Source: Paraburkholderia fungorum
GTDB taxonomy: Bacteria > Pseudomonadota > Gammaproteobacteria > Burkholderiales > Burkholderiaceae
Length of the DNA stretch: 64,000 nucleotides
Reading direction: 5' to 3'
NCBI RefSeq assembly: GCF_902833645.1
Contig: NZ_CADFGE010000008.1
Location: forward strand, 310,001 to 374,000
The notes under the pieces were generated by a model. The model did no database searches and was not told where the DNA came from. It was given only the letters and a program-made list of their open reading frames with translations. A program made the position numbers and the translations under genes. Below are positions 1 to 7,684 of the stretch, piece after piece (position 1 is the stretch's first letter; the number at the start of each line of letters is the position of its first letter).

Positions 1-1
1 T

Positions 2-262
2 GCGGCCAGCATCTATTGCCCGGGTCCGATCGAGCGACTGGCGACGCACACCGTCAGATGGACGGGCGGCCCCTATGAGTTGAAGTTCAGTCGCTATCGC
101 TGGACCGATAGTCCGGGCGGCCCCATCACATACATCGGCGACAAGGCCGAGTTCCAGAATGACATCGGCGTCTATACGCCGATCATTTACGAGTGTGGTC
201 TTGCCAGTGACGGCAGAACGGTTCTCGCCGTCAGTGCGACCGCAGGCAGATTGCCGCCCTGA
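2..262 (+). CDS. C-terminal part of a hypothetical protein (cut by window edge)
   Basis: The frame is open from base 2 to a TGA at 260-262 and encodes the last 86 residues of a protein that begins before the window. The tail is rich in Tyr, Gly and Pro and has no motif I recognise. It could be a small secreted or exported protein, but no signal is visible because the N-terminus is missing. I assign no function. Confidence 0.5.
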   Translation, partial: AASIYCPGPIERLATHTVRWTGGPYELKFSRYRWTDSPGGPITYIGDKAEFQNDIGVYTPIIYECGLASDGRTVLAVSATAGRLPP

Positions 263-348
263 CGCCACCCCGATCCAATCGGAGAATCGAATCACCCCGC
301 TCGATCGTAGGTGTCCGTTGTCATCGTTTCCTCGGGCGACTCCAAACC

Positions 349-945
349 TCAAAGCTGCGAATCGAGCAGCGCGAAAACCCGTTCCAGCAGCTTTTCAAGC
401 AGCGGACGGCGGCGCCAGTCGTCAAGCGTGATGCGTTTCGCGTTGACAACGTCACCGTCGAAAACGGCGGTCTGCCGGCGCGCGAAATCGCGGTCATAGA
501 TGTTGAGATTGGCCTCGTCGTTGAGCTTGAATGAGCGGCTGTCGAAGTTAGAGTACGCACTCGCCAGGTGGATGGAATGCGTTGCCGCGGTAATCGCCAT
601 GAGGTACATGAGCTGCATGTCGTCGCTGCCGCCGGAGGGCGAACTGCTGAACATGTGCGCGAGGCCTTCGCCTGCGGCGTCGATCTCCGGAAAGTATTGC
701 GGGCCGTGAAGCACATTGCCCGTCGACTTGATCCAGTTGTCCATGAAGACCGCCTGCATCTGTCCTACCGCCGGGCCTTCGACGCGAAAGTGCATGTCAC
801 GCCAGTGCTTCTCATCCTGCGCGTGCCCGCTCCACTCGTCGGCGATACCCACGCCGCCCGTAAAGCCGATGTGTCCGTCGATCACGAGCAGCTTGCGGTG
901 CGTGCGGCCGTTCATGCGACCAAGACCGGTCCAGTGCGGCTTGTG
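349..945 (-). pseudogene. Truncated, internally deleted cardiolipin synthase copy
   Basis: This is a decayed second copy of the phospholipase D-type cardiolipin synthase gene at 23054-24325. Similarity runs from about 330 to 945 and matches 23035-23881 at roughly 98 percent, with the same stop. The first HKD motif (HRKLLVID) is kept. A 231-base (77-codon) in-frame deletion at 551/552 removes the second HKD motif, and everything upstream of the first HKD region is lost, so the signal anchor is missing. A frame stays open to 984 but the added residues are unrelated to the family. With only one HKD half-site it should not be catalytic. Both copies lie on the minus strand, so they form direct repeats about 22.7 kb apart. 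Confidence 0.88.
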
Positions 946-1186
946 TAGGCGCAGCAAAGAATTCAATAAGGCGAGTCCTGTCAACGGCGGCTAGCTCAAA
1001 GCCTGCGAGACCGTCGATTGCGAGCCGCGACACGCGGCGCGCCTTCACAGTTTCGCCTAAGACTCGAGCTCCCCGTCCGAGTAAACGAATGGACGGGGGC
1101 CGTTGATTCGGAGCGGTTGCGACAGACATGCCGTATTACAGGCGTCGCGGATTCACGCGGAGTGATCGACTCGTCGCCCCCGGGAC

Positions 1187-1492
1187 TTACTCATCCCGGG
1201 CAACGGCAACAGGGTGGAGGACCGCAACCATTGGCGCAGCCAGCAACCATTCGCCGGCCTGCTCCCGATACCTGACGTAATGGGCGCTCTCACGGTGCGC
1301 TTCCAGCGCGGCTTCGTCCGCGTAAGCCTCGATCAGATGAAACGTGGCGGGTCGTGTGCTGTCGCGGTACAGGTCGTAGCGCCGGACGCCCGGTTCCTGC
1401 CTGCTATGCGTGAGCAGCACGCGTAGCGCTGCCTCGACGTCGGTTTCCCTTTCGGGGCGGGCCTCTAGCGTGGCAATGACTTCAATGGTCAT
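1187..1492 (-). CDS. Antibiotic biosynthesis monooxygenase (ABM)-domain protein, quinol monooxygenase-like
   Basis: This 101-residue protein matches the small ferredoxin-like fold of ABM/YgiN proteins. It opens with IEVIATLEARPE, has the central EPGVRRYDLYRD segment, then a FHLIEAYADEAALEAHRES stretch, all in the family's usual order and length. Such proteins act as cofactor-free quinol or polyketide monooxygenases, usually as dimers in the cytosol. The start at 1492 is preceded by a purine-rich site. A decayed quinone oxidoreductase lies just upstream and an intact one beyond it, which suggests a quinone or aldehyde stress role, but the substrate is not evident. Confidence 0.8.
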   Translation of the reverse strand: MTIEVIATLEARPERETDVEAALRVLLTHSRQEPGVRRYDLYRDSTRPATFHLIEAYADEAALEAHRESAHYVRYREQAGEWLLAAPMVAVLHPVAVARDE

Positions 1493-1543
1493 AACGGTTC
1501 CTTTCTATCTTACGGTTGAACTATGGGACAAGTCTGGTGGCGG

Positions 1544-1700
1544 CTCAAAGCCTGATCACCACTTTGCCCTGTGTGTGCCCTGCTTCAGCCTCACGCAATG
1601 CCGACGGCACCTCGTCGGCGCCCAACGAGCGGACGAGGTCCATCGAACGTGATGCGGTTGCGAGGACGCGCGCGCCGGCCTGGCGTGGGGATAAGAACAT
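1544..1700 (-). pseudogene. Relic of a zinc-independent quinone oxidoreductase
   Basis: Read on the minus strand, this stretch gives AGARVLATASRSMDLVRSLG, which is the NAD(P)-binding turn typical of quinone oxidoreductases. It is followed almost at once by a family C-terminus ending GKVVIRL and a TGA at 1544-1546. About 100 residues that normally lie between these parts are missing, and the N-terminal half is absent. It is an internally deleted remnant next to the intact relative at 1809-2819, but too different from it to be a recent copy. Confidence 0.65.
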
Positions 1701-1808
1701 TCGCCAGCTCCAGTGTTTAGTCCGTTCCTGCGTGTTGAAGAAGCAGAGATTTCATTGTGTGATTCATGCGATGGCAGTTGTGATTTTCATGGCGCGCTCC
1801 TCAAAATC

Positions 1809-2819
1809 TCAAAAGCCGGACAGCACGATCTTGCCGCGTGCCTTGCCGCTCTCGATCAACGCATGGGCGCGGCGCAGATTGGCCGCATTGATGGTGCCGA
1901 AATGGTCCGCCAGCGTCGTGCGCAGCACGCCGGCGTCGACCAGCCTGGCAACCCGGGCCAGAATATTGTGCTGCTCGATCATGTCCGGGGTCTGGTACAT
2001 CGATCGGGTGTACATCAATTCCCAGTGCAGCGAGATGCTCTTGGGCTTGAGGATCGGCACGTCGAGCGACTCGGGGTCATCGATCAGCCCCAGCTTGCCC
2101 TGCGGCGCCAGCATTTGGGCGATTTCGGCCAGGTGCTTGTCAGTGTGGGTCAGGCTCGCCACGTAATCGACCTCGTCAATGCCAAGGCCGCGCAACTGCT
2201 CCGGCATCGGTTGCGTGTGGTCGATCACGTGATGCGCTCCAAGCTCGCGCACCCAGTCGCGTGTTTCCGGCCGCGATGCGGTGGCGACCACGGTCAGGCC
2301 GGTCAGCTGGCGCGCCAGCTGGATCAGTATCGAGCCGACGCCACCGGCAGCGCCAATGACCAGCAGCGTCCCGATCGGGTTGTTGCCTTCGCGCACTTGC
2401 AAACGGTCGAACAACAACTCCCACGCCGTGACCGAGGTCAGCGGCAGCGCGGCCGCTTCCTCGAAGCTGAGGCTCTTCGGCATCGGCCCGACGATGCGCT
2501 CGTCGACCAGGTGCAGTTCGCTGTTGGTGCCCGCCCGCAACAGCGAACCGGCGTACATGACGCGATCGCCGGGCTTGAACAGGGTTACTTTGTCGCCCAC
2601 GGCGCGCACCACGCCGGACGCATCCCAGCCCAGCACCTTGGGGACCGCTGGGGGCGGCAGCACGCCGCCACGGATCTTGGTATCGACCGGGTTCACCGAG
2701 ATCGAATGCACTTCCACCAACAGGTCGTACCCGGTTGGCTCAGCCTCGGGTAACGTGGTGTCGGTCAGGGCATCCGGAGAACCGAGCGGAACCGACTCGT
2801 TATAGATAACGGCTTTCAT
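1809..2819 (-). CDS. Zinc-binding-type alcohol dehydrogenase family / quinone oxidoreductase
   Basis: The 336-residue product is a medium-chain dehydrogenase/reductase. It has an N-terminal GroES-like domain (about residues 1-120, including NPVDTKIR and VLGWDASGVV) and a Rossmann domain with the glycine motif GAAGGVGS at about 156-163. The structural-zinc Cys cluster is absent, as in the quinone oxidoreductase branch. The expected reaction is NADPH-dependent reduction of a quinone or enone in the cytosol. The start ATG at 2819 is preceded by a weak site. Neighbours are ABM and OYE-type reductases, which suggests detoxification of reactive carbonyls. The exact substrate is unknown. Confidence 0.88.
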   Translation of the reverse strand: MKAVIYNESVPLGSPDALTDTTLPEAEPTGYDLLVEVHSISVNPVDTKIRGGVLPPPAVPKVLGWDASGVVRAVGDKVTLFKPGDRVMYAGSLLRAGTNSELHLVDERIVGPMPKSLSFEEAAALPLTSVTAWELLFDRLQVREGNNPIGTLLVIGAAGGVGSILIQLARQLTGLTVVATASRPETRDWVRELGAHHVIDHTQPMPEQLRGLGIDEVDYVASLTHTDKHLAEIAQMLAPQGKLGLIDDPESLDVPILKPKSISLHWELMYTRSMYQTPDMIEQHNILARVARLVDAGVLRTTLADHFGTINAANLRRAHALIESGKARGKIVLSGF

Positions 2820-3382
2820 ATGTACTCCAGAAAAATGACGTTTAAAGTTACAGCGGGCCGGGTTTGTTCACTCACTAATATCGTCAGGAGCGCATAGGGC
2901 AATGACCCTTGCGTCGTGAATGAACTGCATGCCCCGCACGGACGCTCAGAAGTAGTGGCGCAGGTTGATCATCGTATAGGTGGGAGTTGTGAATGCGGAC
3001 TGGATCGGCCCACGCGCTGCACACGCTATGTTTCTGGTTAAACATAGGTATTTGGATGAGATGGTGTGCTCGCATTCAGCGTCGACGGTCCAGGCATGCG
3101 AGGTGGCTGATGGCTTCTACGAGCAAGTGAAGGGGTCGGTTTGTCCGTCTACGCCGGCCTTTCAGTGGGTGGCATCTTTAATGCGTTCTACGAATCAGGC
3201 TGCCGGATGACGGCCTTCAGTGGAAACTCCCACAAACTCGCGGCGTGCACCAACACGCGGCGCCGCGCGTTCGCGCGTAGAAGGCAAATCAGACGTGCCG
3301 TCTGCCCCGCTGCATCAAGCATAGGACAAACGGCACATCAGTACACCAGCACATCAGTACAAAAGAGAACCGACGCGCAAAC
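2820..3382. other. 563-base gap, no convincing gene
   Basis: No frame shows family similarity. The only ordered feature is a short direct repeat of CACATCAGTAC near 3336-3360, just past the end of the OYE gene. The part next to 2820 should carry the promoter of the minus-strand oxidoreductase. Confidence 0.5.
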
Positions 3383-4480
3383 TCACGCGACCGCGTAGCG
3401 TTCGAGCCAATGCGCGTAAGGCGCCGGCAATGTCCACGACGGACGCTCGATACCCAGCTTCTTCGCCGCATGGTATGGCCAGTGCGGATCGGCCAGATGC
3501 GCGCGGCCAACCATCACCAGATCCAGTTGCCCGTTCTTTACCGAACGGTCTGCCAGTTCCGGCGTATCGATGCCCCACGCCGACGAAACCGGAATCCCGG
3601 CCTCGCGGCGCACGCGTTCGGCGATCGGCGCGAGAAACGCCGGCGCCCACGGAATCGCCGCGGTCGGCGTGGAAAAGCCCACGCTTACGCTCAGCATGTC
3701 CAGTCCCTCGCGCTTGAAATTCTTCGCGAGTTCGATCGACTCAGCTAGCGTTTCCTCGTCGCGGCCGTCGTACTCGATCACGCCGAAGCGCGCCGTCAAC
3801 GGCAGGTGCTCCGGCCACACCTTGCGCACCGCCGCGAGCGTTTCCAGCAGGAAGCGGCTGCGGTTCTCGAGACTGCCGCCGTACATATCGTCGCGCTGAT
3901 TCGAGTGGGTGGAGAAGAAGCTCTGGCCGAGATAGCCGTGCGCAAAGTGCAGTTCGAGCCATTCGAAGCCCGCGTCGCGCGCTCGCTTCGCGGCGGCGAC
4001 GAAATCTTCGCGAACGCGCGCGATATCGTCGAGCGTCATCGCTTTCGGCACCTTGGGCAAATTGCCGCCGAACGCGATCGCCGATGGTGCGATGGTTTGC
4101 CAGCCGCGGCTGTCGCCATCAGCGATGTGATCGTCGCCTTCCCACGGACGGTTGGCGCTCGCTTTGCGGCCCGCGTGCCCGATCTGGATGCCCGGCACCG
4201 AGCCGGCCGCCTTGATCGACGCGACGACCGGTGCAAAAGCCTGCGCCTGCTCGTCGGTCCAGATCCCGGCGCAACCCGGCGTGATACGGCCTTCGGGCGA
4301 TACGGCCGTCGCCTCGACGATCACCAGCCCGGCGCCGCCGCGCGCCAGACCGGCCAGGTGCACACGGTGCCATTCGTTGATCAGGCCGTCTTCGGCGGTG
4401 TACTGGCACATCGGCGGAATGGCGATCCGGTTGCGCAAGGAAACGTCTTTGAGCTTGTAGGGCTGGAACAGTGCGGACAT
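3383..4480 (-). CDS. NADH:flavin oxidoreductase, Old Yellow Enzyme family (YqjM/XenA type)
   Basis: This 365-residue FMN TIM-barrel enzyme reduces activated alkenes (enones, nitro compounds) with NAD(P)H. It carries PPMCQY at 22-27, with Cys25 in the place of the redox-tuning Cys of YqjM-type enzymes. QIGHAGRKA follows at 99-107 and ELHFAHGYL at 176-184, and a C-terminal phosphate-binding part includes VMVGRAHLADPHWP. The frame is open further upstream, but the ATG at 4480 has an AGGAG site at a good distance and gives the family N-terminus. It is divergent from an ArsR-type regulator with a 6-4-6 inverted repeat between them, so control by electrophiles through that regulator is likely. Confidence 0.92.
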   Translation of the reverse strand: MSALFQPYKLKDVSLRNRIAIPPMCQYTAEDGLINEWHRVHLAGLARGGAGLVIVEATAVSPEGRITPGCAGIWTDEQAQAFAPVVASIKAAGSVPGIQIGHAGRKASANRPWEGDDHIADGDSRGWQTIAPSAIAFGGNLPKVPKAMTLDDIARVREDFVAAAKRARDAGFEWLELHFAHGYLGQSFFSTHSNQRDDMYGGSLENRSRFLLETLAAVRKVWPEHLPLTARFGVIEYDGRDEETLAESIELAKNFKREGLDMLSVSVGFSTPTAAIPWAPAFLAPIAERVRREAGIPVSSAWGIDTPELADRSVKNGQLDLVMVGRAHLADPHWPYHAAKKLGIERPSWTLPAPYAHWLERYAVA

Positions 4481-4515
4481 CGGGTGAAACTCCTCTGGAC
4501 TTGCTTGTACGTTAG

Positions 4516-4531
4516 TTCGATAAACATCGAA
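4516..4531. promoter_or_regulatory. Candidate ArsR-type operator
   Basis: TTCGAT at 4516-4521 and ATCGAA at 4526-4531 form a perfect 6-4-6 inverted repeat in the 87-base gap between the divergent OYE gene and the ArsR-like gene. Placement and size fit an operator for the adjacent regulator. This is inference from position and symmetry. Confidence 0.45.
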
Positions 4532-4567
4532 TAACCAAGTATCGCAGAAACCTTTATCATTTGCAGG

Positions 4568-4897
4568 ATGCGTACCTATAACCATCCTGCCGCTGAGGAC
4601 TTCACGCTCGGACGGCTCTTCCATGCCCTGAGCGACCCGGTTCGCCTCGAAATCGTCCGTCGGCTGTCGTCCGTCGACGAGGCGACCTGCGGCGAGCTAG
4701 ACGGCGGCCGCCCGAAGTCGAGCGTGTCGCATCACTTCCGGATCCTGCGTGAGGCGGGCCTCGTGCGCACGCGTGTGGCCGGCACCGTGCATCAGAATTC
4801 GTTGCGGCGCGCGGAACTGGACAGCCGGTTTCCGGGGTTAATGGAGGCGATACTCAAGCAGATCGCCGCGGAACCGGCGTTGAGCGAGCCGGCTTAG
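4568..4897 (+). CDS. ArsR-family helix-turn-helix regulator
   Basis: The 109-residue protein has the winged-helix order of ArsR/SmtB regulators: an opening LFHALSDPVRLEIVRRL helix, then KSSVSHHFRILREAGLV as the recognition helix (about 50-67) and a short wing. It lacks the Cys-rich metal site (ELCVC) of metal sensors, so it more likely senses a small organic or redox signal. It is divergent from the OYE reductase and shares its promoter region, which is typical of a local repressor. The start ATG at 4568 follows a weak site. Confidence 0.88.
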   Translation: MRTYNHPAAEDFTLGRLFHALSDPVRLEIVRRLSSVDEATCGELDGGRPKSSVSHHFRILREAGLVRTRVAGTVHQNSLRRAELDSRFPGLMEAILKQIAAEPALSEPA

Positions 4898-5019
4898 GGC
4901 TTCTGGCTTGTCGTCTCCGGCTTGTCGGCTTCGGCTTCGGCCCGCCTGCCCTGTGCGCCGATGAATCGCGCGGCAGGCGCCAGGCTGGCCGAATCAGCCG
5001 GCACGACACGGCGTCGATC

Positions 5020-5646
5020 TCAACCCGGCTTGCCCGCCGGTGAATCGCGAAGCTCGTGCACGAGAATACGCGCCTTGCCCGCGACTTTCGCACGATACAT
5101 GGCGGCATCGGCCGCGCGTAACAGGGCTTCCCCACTCAAAGACGGTGCCTCGCCGCGCAGTAGCATGCCGATACTGGCCGATACCCGCACGACCTTCGCC
5201 CCGAACGTTATGGGCTGGCTCAGTGTCAGCAGGATTGCACGTGCAATTCTCTCCAGTGCGGCACGATCGACTGCAGGACCGGTCAGCAGCACGGTGAATT
5301 CATCCCCGGCATGTCGCGCAACCAGATCGCCGGCACGCACGCAGCGACTTATCCGACGCGCGGTTTCAACCAGCACTTCGTCGCCGCACTGATGCCCGTA
5401 TGTATCGTTCACGGCCTTGAAGCCGTCCAGGTCGATAAACATGATGGCCGCCACGCCTTCGCCGCCTGCCGCGCATGCCTCATCCAGCCTCTCGAGGAAG
5501 GAGCGTCTGTTCGGCAGGCCGGTCAGCGCGTCGTGGAACGCCTGATGCCGCAGCCGATCGAGCAACGCCGTTCGCTCCGTCACATCGCAGAAGCAGTTCG
5601 CGATTGTCTGGACTTGCGTCGGACGCTTCGTGAGCAGGTATCCCGA
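5020..5646 (-). pseudogene. 5'-truncated GGDEF (diguanylate cyclase) gene
   Basis: The frame gives an intact GGDEF domain: RHQAFHDALTGLPNRR at the start, FIDLDGFKAVNDTYGH for metal and substrate binding, then AGDEF where GGDEF is expected. Upstream, the frame continues through NCFCDVTER, the usual tail of a PAS/PAC domain, but stops at 5647-5649 after about 20 residues. The sensor part has therefore been lost at the junction with the uronate dehydrogenase gene. Translation from the GTG at 5583 would make a 187-residue bare cyclase. AGDEF is tolerated in some active enzymes, so activity cannot be excluded. No I-site RxxD is evident directly before the motif. Confidence 0.7.
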
Positions 5647-5665
5647 TCACCCGAGAACGCATGCT

Positions 5666-6499
5666 TCACTGCTTCGGCTCCATTGGCTGGCCAAGCACGA
5701 ATGGGCCGCCCTGGAAGCGTTGTGCGGGATCGTCGCGCGAGTCGCTCGGTGCGGTCGCGGGGAAACGTTCCGCGAACCGCGCAGCGCTGTCGCGCGGGTT
5801 GAACCCGAGGAAGCTGGCTTTCGTGTTGTCCCACCACTTGACCGGATTGTTCGACGCGCCGTACACGACTGCGTGCCCGACGCAATGCGTGAACAACGAG
5901 CAGCGCACCAGTTCAATAAAGTCGCGATAGCTCAGATACGTGACGAGCATGCGCGGGTTCTTCGGCTCTTCGAACGACGAGCCGATTCGCAGGCACACCG
6001 TCTCGATGCCGAAACGATCGTAGTAATAGCGCGAAAGCGCCTCGCCGAAGCACTTCGTCACGCCGTAGAGACTGTCCGGGCGCTGCGGCGAGTCGGCGTC
6101 GAGCACCTGGGTGACCGGATGAAAACCGATCGCATGATTGGAGCTCGCGAACACGATGCGCTTCACGCCGTGCTTGCGCGCTGCCTCATACACGTTGTAT
6201 GTGCCGACAATGTTCGCGCCGAGCAGATCCTCGAACGGGGCGTCGACGGAGATGCCGCCGAGATGCACGATCGCATCGACGCCCTCGACAAGTTGCATCA
6301 CCGCCGGCCGGTCCGCCAGATCGACGATGCTCGTTTCCTCGTGCGGAGCAGGTTCTCCGAGCTCCGAGATGTCGCTCACGCGCACGACATCGGCCCAATT
6401 GGCGAGCGCGCCGCGCAGCTGGCTGCCCAGGTTGCCGGCGGCTCCGGTCAGAAGCAGGCGCCGGAACGGCTTGAACGACGGCACGACTGTTTGGCTCAT
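5666..6499 (-). CDS. udh: Uronate dehydrogenase
   Basis: The product is a 277-residue NAD-dependent SDR-type dehydrogenase that oxidises D-glucuronate or D-galacturonate to the aldarolactone in the cytosol, the first step of oxidative uronate catabolism. Visible motifs are GAAGNLG at 19-25, the SSNHAIGFHP segment after residue 119, the catalytic YGVTK at 145-149, and YGASNNPVKWWDN near the C-terminus, which is characteristic of this family. The ATG at 6499 has CAGGAG upstream. A GAAAACGTTTTC palindrome lies about 25 bases before the start and matches sites near the divergent LacI gene and the MFS carrier gene, so LacI-type repression relieved by a uronate-derived signal is likely. Confidence 0.85.
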   Translation of the reverse strand: MSQTVVPSFKPFRRLLLTGAAGNLGSQLRGALANWADVVRVSDISELGEPAPHEETSIVDLADRPAVMQLVEGVDAIVHLGGISVDAPFEDLLGANIVGTYNVYEAARKHGVKRIVFASSNHAIGFHPVTQVLDADSPQRPDSLYGVTKCFGEALSRYYYDRFGIETVCLRIGSSFEEPKNPRMLVTYLSYRDFIELVRCSLFTHCVGHAVVYGASNNPVKWWDNTKASFLGFNPRDSAARFAERFPATAPSDSRDDPAQRFQGGPFVLGQPMEPKQ

Positions 6500-6524
6500 A
6501 AAAACTCCTGAAAAATGACTGACG

Positions 6525-6536
6525 GAAAACGTTTTC
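6525..6536. promoter_or_regulatory. LacI-type operator upstream of udh
   Basis: GAAAACGTTTTC is a perfect 12-base palindrome with the central CG typical of LacI/GalR operators. It sits 26 bases upstream of the udh start. Close matches occur at 6660-6671 and 9086-9097. Confidence 0.7.
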
Positions 6537-6659
6537 TACACGAGAGCGATGGATGAGGTTCAGCATCAATTGCCGGATGCGCGGCCATTAGACGGCGCTT
6601 ACGCCGAATGGCATTCGCCCGCCTGACCGCGCTTTCTGCGACAATCGGTAAACAAAAGA

Positions 6660-6671
6660 GAAAACGTTACC
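6660..6671. promoter_or_regulatory. LacI-type operator upstream of the lacI-family gene
   Basis: GAAAACGTTACC shares the GAAAACGTT half with the udh operator and lies just before the regulator's own start codon, consistent with autoregulation. The right half is imperfect. Confidence 0.55.
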
Positions 6672-6677
6672 TTTTGC

Positions 6678-7670
6678 ATGAAAAAACCTTCCCCAACTAT
6701 TCGCGACGTCGCCGCAGCCGCCGGCGTATCGGTCGCCACGGTGTCGAAGTACATGAACGGGGCGCAGCGCTTCTCCGCACCGGTCGAGGCTCGCCTGAAG
6801 GCTGCGATCGAGGAACTCGGCTACCGCTCGAATCCGCTTGCGCGATCGATGATCACCGGCCGCTCCCGCACCATTGGGCTGACCATTCTTGACATCAGCA
6901 ATCCGCACTTCACGAACGTCGTGAAAGGCGCCAACCGCGTCGCGCTGCGGCACGACTACACGCTGCTGCTCGTCGACACCGACGAAAACCAGGCGCGTGA
7001 GCGCCCGCTGATCGAAGCGCTCGCGCAGCGGGTCGACGGCCTGATCGTCAGTTCGCGGATGCCCGACAATGACGCGCAGTGGTTGCTCGATCTCGGCAAG
7101 CCAGTCGTGCTGTTGAGACGTAGCGATGTGCTGCAGATCCCGAGCGTCGGAATCGACAACCGGCTCGCAACCTACATGCTCGCGCGGCATCTGCTCAACC
7201 TCGGGCATCGTCACATCGCCTACCTCGGTTTTGGGAAGGCACGCATCAACGACGAGCGCATTCGCGGCGCGCGAGAGTGTCTGGAGGAGGCCGGCCTCAC
7301 GCTCGACGTGTACGACGCTCACGCGCCGACGGCGCATGCAGGCGAAGATGCGTGCTCGCGCGTGATGCTCGGTCCGCGCAGGCCGCAGGCGGTGATCTGC
7401 TACAACGACCTGATCGCGCTCGGCTTCATGAAAGAGGCGGCGTCGCTCGGCATCAGGGTGCCGCAGGAGCTCTCGGTGACCGGCGTCGACAACGTCCCGT
7501 ATGGCGAGTACGCAGCGCCTGCGCTCACGACCGTCGATATTCAGAGCGAGAAGATGGGCGAACTCGCGATGCAAAAGCTCATCGACGCGCTCGCGGGCCA
7601 TGCGGAGGCTGGGCACTCGACGTTCGAGCCGAGGCTTATCGTCCGTGAGTCGACAGCGGCCCGCCGCTGA
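6678..7670 (+). CDS. LacI-family transcriptional regulator of the uronate locus
   Basis: The 330-residue regulator has a classical N-terminal HTH (TIRDVAAAAGVSVATVSKYM, about 7-26) and the hinge RSNPLARSMITGRSRTIGL. A periplasmic-binding-protein-like effector domain fills the rest, including GLTILDISNPHF and TGVDNVPYGEYAAPALTTVD. It lies between udh (divergent) and the MFS carrier (convergent). Related GAAAACGTT operators occur before all three transcription units, so it probably represses uronate uptake and oxidation. The ligand is inferred to be a uronate or its lactone. The start ATG at 6678 follows its own operator by seven bases. Confidence 0.9.
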   Translation: MKKPSPTIRDVAAAAGVSVATVSKYMNGAQRFSAPVEARLKAAIEELGYRSNPLARSMITGRSRTIGLTILDISNPHFTNVVKGANRVALRHDYTLLLVDTDENQARERPLIEALAQRVDGLIVSSRMPDNDAQWLLDLGKPVVLLRRSDVLQIPSVGIDNRLATYMLARHLLNLGHRHIAYLGFGKARINDERIRGARECLEEAGLTLDVYDAHAPTAHAGEDACSRVMLGPRRPQAVICYNDLIALGFMKEAASLGIRVPQELSVTGVDNVPYGEYAAPALTTVDIQSEKMGELAMQKLIDALAGHAEAGHSTFEPRLIVRESTAARR

Positions 7671-7684
7671 GGCGCCTCGTGCTT

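Noticed and set aside
1713..2753. 346-codon plus-strand frame opposite the alcohol dehydrogenase
   Set aside because: It has no family motif and lies fully antisense to a well-supported gene.
3336..3360. CRISPR-like or att-like repeat from two CACATCAGTAC units
   Set aside because: Only two short units with a 5-base spacer; more likely local slippage.
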